Assembly (NCBI GenBank): GCA_946406115.1
Contig: OX291545.1
Location: 30,375,153 to 30,439,152 of the forward strand
Reading direction: 5' to 3'
DNA from: Apoda limacodes
Lineage: Eukaryota; Arthropoda; Insecta; Lepidoptera; Limacodidae
DNA: 64,000 nt
The notes below the pieces were generated by a model. It worked only from the letters and a program-made list of their open reading frames with translations. It was not told where the DNA came from and did not search any database. Positions 57,782-64,000 of this stretch are shown piece by piece (position 1 is the first letter of the stretch; every line of letters begins with the position of its first letter). A program made the position numbers and the translations under genes.

Positions 57782-58105
57782 GTATATATAAGATCCATAA
57801 CATAGTATTCGAGTTACAATTTATCATCAAGTGATTTAATTCATTCTGTGTAATACTGAGGCTGGTACTATTTACTTCAAAAAAGCTAAGGAGGTATGTG
57901 TTTTATCATTTTTATATATCTATATTTTTGTATAATACAGACCTAAAAACTTTATGTTTGTTTGAATGTCTATTATTAAAACCAACATGGATATATTTGA
58001 TATCACGAAGCAAATAGCAGATACCACTAACTGTAAAAAATATTTTTTTTAAAATTAATAGTAGTCAATATACATAACCTCTAATAGCTTAATTAATTTA
58101 TAAGA
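57782..58105 (+). repeat. Left inverted repeat of the virus-like element
   Basis: It matches the right end inverted: AGTATTCGAGTTACAATTTA, TGTAATACTGAGGCT and CTATATTTTTGTATAATACA, then GATATTTGATATCACG-like sequence and CAAATAGCAGATACC. Relative to the right arm it lacks about 480 bp (the counterpart of 61046-61525) and 9 bp near the outer end. Confidence 0.75.
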
Positions 58106-58193
58106 ACCAGCCTCAGAAAATTTTACTTGTATCATTACTTATTAATGATCTACTATCAATTAACCATCAACTAATATAATAATCACCTTCTCG

Positions 58194-58712
58194 ACAATCG
58201 AACAACTTTATGTCATTTATTAATTCATCTTTCAATAAAATAATTAAACTGGTGTTTTTCAACCATGTCAGTAGAAAGTGTTTTTTTTTTCAAAATGTTA
58301 TTGAAGAAGAAGAAAAATAACTAATAAGAAGGTGTGAGAATCCTAAAGATAATGTTCTGGAAAATCCGTACTATGACACTTCACTGTTTACCATCTGTAA
58401 AGAAGTTGAGGAAACATTCAGGTTTACATTCTAACTATACTTATTCAATATATCGATAAAAATCGAACAACTTTATATTTATTATTAATTCATCTTTCTC
58501 AAGCAAAGCTTAACTGGTTTTTTCAACCATGTCAGTAGAAACCGTTTTTGATAAAATTTTATTAAAGAAGAAAAAAAAAACTAATATTAACGTGTGAGAA
58601 TTATGAAGACAATGCTCTGGAAAATCCGTATTATGACACTTCACTCTTTAACATCTGTAAAGAAGTGGAGGAAACATTCAGGTATAAAAATTAACTATAC
58701 TTATTTAAATTT
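58194..58712 (+). repeat. Tandem duplication, unit about 260 bp, two copies
   Basis: Copy 1 (58194-58452) and copy 2 (58455-58712) each hold AATCGAACAACTTTAT, CAACCATGTCAGTAGAAA, a poly(A) tract, TCTGGAAAATCCGTA and GAGGAAACATTCAGGT. Each includes the start of the same small reading frame (MSVE..) and a donor-like CAG|GT at the end. Confidence 0.8.
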
Positions 58713-59735
58713 TATGACACGTAATTGTGTTCTTATATTAACATAAGCATGTTATACCTACAGAAAATCTTTAATTCAAGTCGGTCGAGGTTTGAAGAGA
58801 CAATACAACACATAGACAGAACTTTATGTGTCAAATATGTGATTTACAGGTTTTCCAAAGATTCTATGGTCAGCACTTACGAACTAAGGAACACAAAGAG
58901 AAATGTTTTGTTCATAATCATTATTTACATAATGTTTCTGATATATCAGTTGCTTTTGGGTCTCAGGTCTTAGCGTATAGAACTGTATCACCTCAAGCTG
59001 ATGAGTCACACATAATACAAACTCCTGAAGTATTTGAAAGATCAATTAAGGAATCGATACTTTTTCTTCTTTAGGAATGTTTAAAAGAGTTAACTATTGT
59101 TCAAGTTAATTTAATTATTCATACAGATTTTGAACAGGAAACAAAAGATTTGAAAAATTCTTTTGATTTTAAAACGCAAAATTGGACTATTTCTTTAGGG
59201 GATGAATGAGAAAATTATTAAGAAACTTTAAGCGAAGACATTAAAAATAAAATGTCTAATTTTGAAAAAAAAAAAGATAGTGTGTGGACTTTATAAAAAA
59301 TCAGTTCTTAGAAATGAATGTTAAGAAGTTCAATCCCTTTCGGGGATCTTCGTATATTGAATAACCTTTAGATATTAAGCGTAAAAAAGCAGTAATAAAT
59401 GTAAAAAGTAACGATCACCAATGTTTTAAGTGGACGTTATTATCCGCACTATATTCTGTAAATTAAAATTCCGAAAGGGTATCATCATACTTGAGGAATC
59501 AAAATAAACTAAAGTTTAATAATATTCAGTTCAGAATCAAATTATCTGATAAACCCTTAGGTAGAAAAACAAAATAACATTAGTATCAATGTTTTCGGAT
59601 TAGAATTTAACAAAGAAAAAAAATGTAATACCATCGTTGGACCATTATATTTTTCAAAATGGCGTACAGAAATACATATTAACTTATTATTTTTAAACAA
59701 TGGTTCAAATGGTCAAATCAAAAAGTTTAAAGTAC
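58265..59735 (+). pseudogene. Polymerase-type large protein, N-terminal remnant (C2H2-like finger)
   Basis: The region starts with the duplicated MSVE.. leader (58265 and 58529). It continues at 58826 with a zinc-finger-like CQICDLQVFQRFYGQHLRTK (Cys-x2-Cys, then His residues). Further blocks follow in shifting frames: SDISVAFGSQVLAYRTV, an FRGSSYIE block (59336-59359) and KKAVINVKSNDHQCFKW (59382-59432). These resemble the N-terminal part of polymerase-associated proteins of Polinton-like elements in arthropods. Multiple stops and shifts break it and no polymerase motifs follow. A defective relic; the link to a type-B polymerase is inference. Confidence 0.5.
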
Positions 59736-59739
59736 AACA

Positions 59740-60313
59740 TCTGCTAAGTATCCTATAACCAGATCAGAAGTTAAAGTGCTAACAATACCTTCCGGAGTTC
59801 ATGGAAAAACGCTTGATAACATATTTATTGGGCAAGTTCCAAAAAGGTGTATAATAGGTTTTGTAAACTATGCTGCTTTTAATGGAAGTTTTAACAAAAA
59901 CCCTTTTAACTTTGCAAACTTTAGAATCAATACATTTCGTTTGTATATAGATGTTCAACAAATACCACCAAAAGATTTACAACCAATGTTTAACAACAAT
60001 ATATTTACTACAGCTTACCATACACTATTTTCCGGGTCAGGTATTCACTTTTTAAATGAAATGCTATTTCTAGAAAACAATATGCAAATGGATATTGTTT
60101 GATGGCATTTGATTTAACTCCAGATATATCAGCTAGTTCTACATCTCGTTGGGATCTTATAAGAAATGGAGCGTAAGACTGGAAGTTCGTTTTGAAGCAG
60201 CACTCATACAAACAATAAGCTGTATAGTGTATGCTGAATTTGATAATGTAATTGAAATAGATAGAAAATTTTCAGTAGATTACAGTAGCTTAAATATAAT
60301 TAGAACTCAATAA
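59740..60313 (+). pseudogene. Putative structural (capsid-like) protein, frameshifted
   Basis: An open stretch 59776-60102 contains TLDNIFIGQVPKRCIIGFVN, NPFNFANFRINTFRLYIDVQ and AYHTLFSGSGIHF. A frame change near 60099 is followed by ADFDLTP-like sequence (AFDLTPDIS) and, after another break, VYAEFDN. This order matches a family often named after the C. elegans protein F54H12.2, which occurs in virus-like elements next to an integrase and is thought to be structural (recollection, not checked). AATAAA at 60309-60314 may end the transcript. Confidence 0.6.
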
Positions 60314-60358
60314 AAGGACTTATTATACTTTTGACATTCATAATATCAACATTTTAAA

Positions 60359-60718
60359 ATGAATTCTTTAGATATTCAAAAATGTTTAAAGTTAATTTCT
60401 CAGAAAATTAAACTAAATATATTTGCTGCGTATAGAATACCAGTACTCATGCACCTACCGGTTTACCTCATTAGTAATTTAGATGTTGACAGTCAACCTG
60501 GATCGCATTGGGTGGGAATACATATTGATAAAAATGGATTAGGAGAATACATTGAATCTTATGGTCGTAAATCTAGTAGAAACCATCATTATTTCTTTAA
60601 TAAGAATACTAAAATATGGAGTTACAATGATAACAGAGTTCAAAATGACTTTACAACTGTTTGCAACTATTGTCTTGTTTATTTGTATATTAAGTATATC
60701 ATATATATCAATTATTGA
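60359..60718 (+). CDS. Adenovirus-type (C5/Ulp1-like) cysteine protease, probably truncated
   Basis: 119 codons from ATG. Such enzymes mature virion proteins in adenoviruses and Polinton-like elements. Visible: LPVYLISNLDVDSQPGSHWV with the candidate catalytic His50; EYIESYG with an acidic partner Glu66; Gln95; and TVCNYCLVYLY with Cys105 (or Cys102) in the nucleophile position. The segment after Cys105 drifts into a Tyr/Ile-rich tail, so a small deletion or frameshift near 60665 has probably removed the normal end. It follows the structural-protein remnant by about 45 nt, with no clear promoter. Confidence 0.6.
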   Translation: MNSLDIQKCLKLISQKIKLNIFAAYRIPVLMHLPVYLISNLDVDSQPGSHWVGIHIDKNGLGEYIESYGRKSSRNHHYFFNKNTKIWSYNDNRVQNDFTTVCNYCLVYLYIKYIIYINY

Positions 60719-60893
60719 TTTTGTAAATCTTTTAGTAATAACACTCTGTGTAATGATATTTTATTACATAATATGTTTGAAATTTTTTTTGATTATAAAA
60801 CTTTTTGAAATAATTTTTTTTTCTTATGTTTGTGTGTGTGTGTATTTAATACGTGGTTAAAAAAACAAAAAATAATAATGTTATTCAAATCAT

Positions 60894-61424
60894 TTATTCA
60901 TAATAAATCTCAAACATTATACAATTACAATAATAAGAAATTAATATAGCCATTAGCGTGTATGTATATTGATTACTATTACTTTTTAAAAAAGTATTTT
61001 TTACAGTTATTATGGTTTCTGCTATTTGCTTCATGATATCAAATATGATACCCTTCATTTGCTCATATTTTTCATCTATTGTATCTGTATAATATTTGAT
61101 CCTCACTTCTGAGTGTTTCCAATGTTCATCAGCTGGTACTTTTTTCAATTTTTATGAGGTCATACACCTCAATTTTCAACATATGTGTAGCATGAGCCTC
61201 GTCATCATTATTATTTATTATTATGTGACACCAGGGTTACCATCTTTTGATGTTCTCGCCACTGAAGAGCTGAATTTCTTTTTCTTCTGATAAGTCCCCT
61301 CAAAGAATGAGTCGATACTATTTCGACGAGACCGCTTAAGCTTTGTTGTTTCTAAGGCCTTCTCAGTTGATTGCTCATGCTCCGATGTAGCGTAGTAGTA
61401 GTGCTTGAATGTGTTTTCTTCCAT
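60894..61424 (-). pseudogene. Small minus-strand gene of the virus-like element, frameshifted
   Basis: ATG at 61424 opens a Lys/Arg/Ser-rich stretch (KRSRRNSIDSFFEGTYQKKK). Two frame changes, near 61220 and 61125, lead to KKVPADEHWKHSEVRIKYY and DEKYEQMKGIIFDIMKQIAE, ending near 60894. The acidic/basic helical character is clear, the function unknown. The 3' half lies within the long inverted repeat: a mirror copy of its sequence is present at 57990-58105. Convergent to the protease frame. Confidence 0.45.
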
Positions 61425-61742
61425 TACGTTAAAGTCTGTTATAAAATAGGCTATGCTTTAAAAACATATTTGTATAATATGTTTTTAAAGCATAGCTTTC
61501 AACCATAAATTTGTCAAAAGTTAAACTTATATCAATGTTGGTTAAAACATTCAAGAAAATAGATAGTTTTTAGGTTTGTAATATATAAAAATATAGATAT
61601 AAAAAAATCATAAAACACAAACCTCCATAGCGTTTTCGAAGTAAATAGAACAAGCCTCAGTATTACACAGAATAAATTGAATCACATGATGATAAATTGT
61701 AACTCAAATACTATGGTCCAGTGTTTATGAATCGTATATATC
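60915..61742 (-). repeat. Right inverted repeat of the virus-like element
   Basis: The inner part (60915-61046) and outer part (61525-61742) match the left end inverted. The intervening 480 bp, which include the 5' half of the minus-strand gene and a perfect hairpin, have no counterpart on the left. Confidence 0.7.
61450..61496. repeat. Perfect 21-bp hairpin in the virus-like element
   Basis: The arm at 61450-61470 (GCTATGCTTTAAAAACATAT plus T) pairs without mismatch with 61476-61496 around a 5-nt loop TGTAT. It lies 26 bp upstream of the minus-strand gene's ATG. Confidence 0.9.
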
Positions 61743-62330
61743 GTGATGGGTTATAACTTAACTTAATATGAACGAGAAACTCGTAGTTACGATATACGCA
61801 CTGAGTTGCCACGCCCCTAGTCTCAGGGGTAGCAGTTCGGAAAGGTTTGGAGAGAGATGCCAACCCTGAGGCAGAACCCACAAATCCCTACTACTGTTAG
61901 GTTATTACTATATATATATTACTGTTATTTATACGCCAGAGGTTGAAGTTAAGTATGAGGTTATTGACAAAATACATACCTGCTCAGAACGCTTCAAGTC
62001 GACGTGGGTTACTTCAACGCAAAACTGGGCACTGGAAAGTTCATAACACACAAATACACATACCTAGGGCGAATAGTCCAGTTAAGTAGGTCTACTTTAC
62101 TTAAAGAATCCAGTTTGGCTGGGCAGTATTTGGGATACTGCACAACAATATTTCGTCCCTTATAATATATACCTTAGTGCCTGAAGACGGAAGTCTACAA
62201 TCAAAGTAATAAGTCAGCAATACCAGTGACGACATACTGTATAAAAACGTGGTTTCTTACTGTTAGCTTCTAAAATAAGCACAGAGTCGCTCAGCGTGTT
62301 GTGAAAAGAGCTTAGCGTTCCTTTGCATAA
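61743..62330. other. No gene recognised
   Basis: Mixed-composition spacer. CACGCCCCTAGTCTCAGGGG near 61812 is a small stem; nothing else. Confidence 0.35.
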
Positions 62331-62339
62331 TTAAATCCG

Positions 62340-62480
62340 TAACGCGTAAATTCACCAAAGAACCAAAGTCGCTGCTATAGTTCAAACAGTTAGCAAGCTG
62401 AAGGGGCAATAGATAGGCTACGTCGCTCCTCGAACCAATAACTGATGGGGAAGAAAGGTTTTCTAGCATGCGCGTATACA
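62340..62480 (+). repeat. Possible family-B LINE scrap
   Basis: CAGTTAGCAAGCTGAAGGGG, GCTCCTCGAACCAATAACTG and GGGGAAGAAAGGTTTTCTAG loosely follow the 23757-23840 fragment. Weak. Confidence 0.35.
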
Positions 62481-62539
62481 GAGGGGGGGATTTGGGTGTC
62501 GTATCCCCCGCCCGAAATCTTTGAAATTTCAAATATTCA

Positions 62540-62830
62540 GATGCACTTTTTCGGCGCATTCGAACCTTGCCGCCGCGCCACCGTCGTTGTCGCCCCGGAC
62601 TGAACAGGATCTGTGTATTAAACTACTAGTTTGCTTATGCCGAAACACTCGCGTTGGGTCGGTCGACCCCTTTTGGTTTACTTTGGCGGGTGTCGCGGTC
62701 GCCTCGTATTGCCGAACGTTTCCGTCCGATAGGTACCTACAAGTGCCGCACGCACGCCTCGCGTTATCGGCAAGGTTGCCAGATGAACTTCATACCAAAC
62801 AAGGGAAAAACAAATTTTCTACGGTGTAAG
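62540..62830. other. GC-rich patch, unresolved
   Basis: CCGCCGCGCCACCGTCGTTG through GCACGCACGCCTCGCGTTAT is unusually GC-rich. Overlapping open frames of 72-102 codons exist on the plus strand but show no family resemblance. It could be an exon or an LTR-type fragment. Confidence 0.3.
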
Positions 62831-63099
62831 TACCTACATATACTTACCTTAATGAATCCTCAACTACTTTGAATCAAAACACTAGGTTCAAACAATAATA
62901 CTGATTTATATTATATTTCCGCCATTTTTTTTTTACCTTAGAAGCAAAATATTAATTGATACCTTTGCATTTTAGGCTAAATTGAATAGCTCAATGCAGA
63001 AAAACCTAAAGGAACTGTCAGTTTTTTACATAGCAAATATTAAATAAGATTGATTTTAACTTACAAATGGGTGAAAAAAAACAGAACCACTACTATTTC

Positions 63100-63580
63100 G
63101 GTACAAAATACAAATACAAATAGTTTTTATTTGTTAAACATAGAAGATAATACAGGTTTTTATAAATTTTGTGTTCTCTATGTTTTGCCGTTTATTGCGG
63201 CGTACAAATATTTAAGCATGCACTGAAATACACTGTTCTAAAAAATTTAATATTAAAAGATAAAATACTAATTATACTACAGAATCACTCATAAAGTCGT
63301 TTATTGTGTAGTAACATGTTTCTGTAAGAATTGACACTACTCTTTTTTTAAACAACTTTAATGGTAGATCCTGAATTTTATCCGGTATTTTATTGTAAAC
63401 AAGTGGAGCCATTCCATAAATACTTTTACTGATGAGTGCAGTTTCGCATTTTTTTAAACATAATTTTGTTAATTGTTGATCTTGTGTGGTTCTAATTCGT
63501 CCTTTTGTCCATTTTACAACAAGAGATGGATTGCACTTAACAAAAATAGGGGAAACCGGGTACAAAAGTAACACTTTACA
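63100..63580 (-). mobile_element. Non-LTR retrotransposon 3' end (family E)
   Basis: A 100-codon minus-strand frame reads RIRTTQDQQLTKLCLKKCET, YGMAPLVYNKIPDKIQDLPL and FKKRVVSILTETCYYTINDF, the C-terminal region of a LINE ORF2. Downstream on that strand is AAACAAATAAAAACTATTTG and an (ATACAA)-like run at 63107-63122 that suits a 3' tail. Confidence 0.65.
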
Positions 63581-63971
63581 TATTTCGCTTGATTTCTGTT
63601 AGTCTAATATCCATACGGTTAAATTGACATAGCCAGATATAATTTTCGTCTATGCTTTACAAAACCAGATATTCTTAAGTATGATATTAATTGTTTTTAG
63701 AGAGCTACAGAACTTTAAAAATGCTAAGTCATTTGTTACTTTCGTCCTCAGGATTAGGTCGAAAGTAACATTGTAACATATACTGCGCATTTGGTAGATA
63801 AGCAATAAAACTAATTTCGAGATAAAGATAACAAATTGATTGTTTTTATGATTGATTGTAATAAGCACAAAATAATATTTTTCCTCACATTTGACAAAAA
63901 ATAACAATATATTTTTTGGAAGACATTTCTCACATCCACTTTTCGATTTATCATCATTTAATCTTGTAAAT

Positions 63972-64000
63972 GTCCACTGTTAAACGTAGCCCCCCTTCCC
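63972..64000 (+). repeat. Start of a dispersed LINE-type repeat at the window edge
   Basis: GTCCACTGTTAAACGTAGCC followed by CCCCTTCCC resembles the common lepidopteran block with GTCCACTGTTGGAC. Cut off by the window end. Confidence 0.4.

Larger units (their letters stand above)
57782..61742. mobile_element. Compact Polinton/Maverick-like (adintovirus-like) element, decayed
   Basis: About 4 kb bounded by long inverted repeats (57782-58105 and 60915-61742). Inside are, in order on the plus strand, a polymerase-type N-terminal region, a putative structural protein and an adenovirus-type cysteine protease, with a convergent small gene on the minus strand. That combination is typical of virus-like transposons of the Polinton/adintovirus group. 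The catalytic part of the type-B polymerase, the integrase and the packaging ATPase were not found, and the open frames are broken, so this is an old, defective insertion. Assignment rests on family resemblance read by eye. Confidence 0.65.

Noticed and set aside
57782..61742. Densovirus-type insertion, because of hairpin and inverted ends
   Set aside because: No parvoviral replication-protein or capsid motifs were seen; the protease and structural-protein remnants fit the Polinton/adintovirus group better.
62521..62872. Host exon in the GC-rich patch
   Set aside because: Several overlapping frames are open at once, none with a family match or paired splice sites; left as unresolved.

Overview
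The window looks like nuclear DNA of an insect, most likely a moth or butterfly. It is AT-rich, its genes are split by introns with GT/AG borders, there is a eukaryotic tRNA gene with internal A and B boxes, and most of the rest consists of non-LTR retrotransposon ends, SINE-like tails, foldback elements and other repeats of the kind that fill lepidopteran genomes. The species call is inference from repeat style; no database search was possible.

Layout. (1) 1-6041: no exon recognised; it holds a broken pogo/Tigger-like DNA transposon (about 1885-3906). (2) 6042-35148, + strand: the 3' part of one long gene of the adenylate kinase 5 type. Eight exons join in phase into 470 codons ending at a stop; the 5' exons are not seen and presumably lie upstream. 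They encode the end of one adenylate-kinase-like domain, a linker, a second domain with an altered P-loop, and an Asn-Gly-rich tail. The 17 kb first intron carries a tRNA-Ile(AAU) gene, and the introns are filled with LINE and SINE pieces, a palindromic Tc1/mariner-type element (16843-18370) and a hAT-like element whose ends are built from hexamer arrays (24815-26151). (3) 35149-46600: intergenic, with a TIR element carrying a nested SINE (37797-38908), a decayed BEL/Pao LTR retrotransposon (40111-43174) and a GC-rich LTR-like block (44515-45010). (4) 46656-48644, - strand: an intronless 662-codon gene for a divergent SLC6-family membrane protein. (5) 48650-57780: repeats, a possible signal-peptide first exon (52286-52360), small foldback elements and a LINE fragment with an intact YADD motif. 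(6) 57782-61742: a compact virus-like element with long inverted ends and remnants of a polymerase-type N-terminal region, a putative structural protein, an adenovirus-type cysteine protease and a small minus-strand gene. I read it as a decayed Polinton/Maverick-like (adintovirus-like) element; it is the most unusual object in the window. (7) 61743-64000: LINE and repeat fragments.

Only the adenylate-kinase gene, the SLC6-like gene and the tRNA look like intact host genes. All other coding signals are remnants of mobile elements with stops or frameshifts. Boundaries of repeats are visual estimates, usually good to about 5-30 bases.
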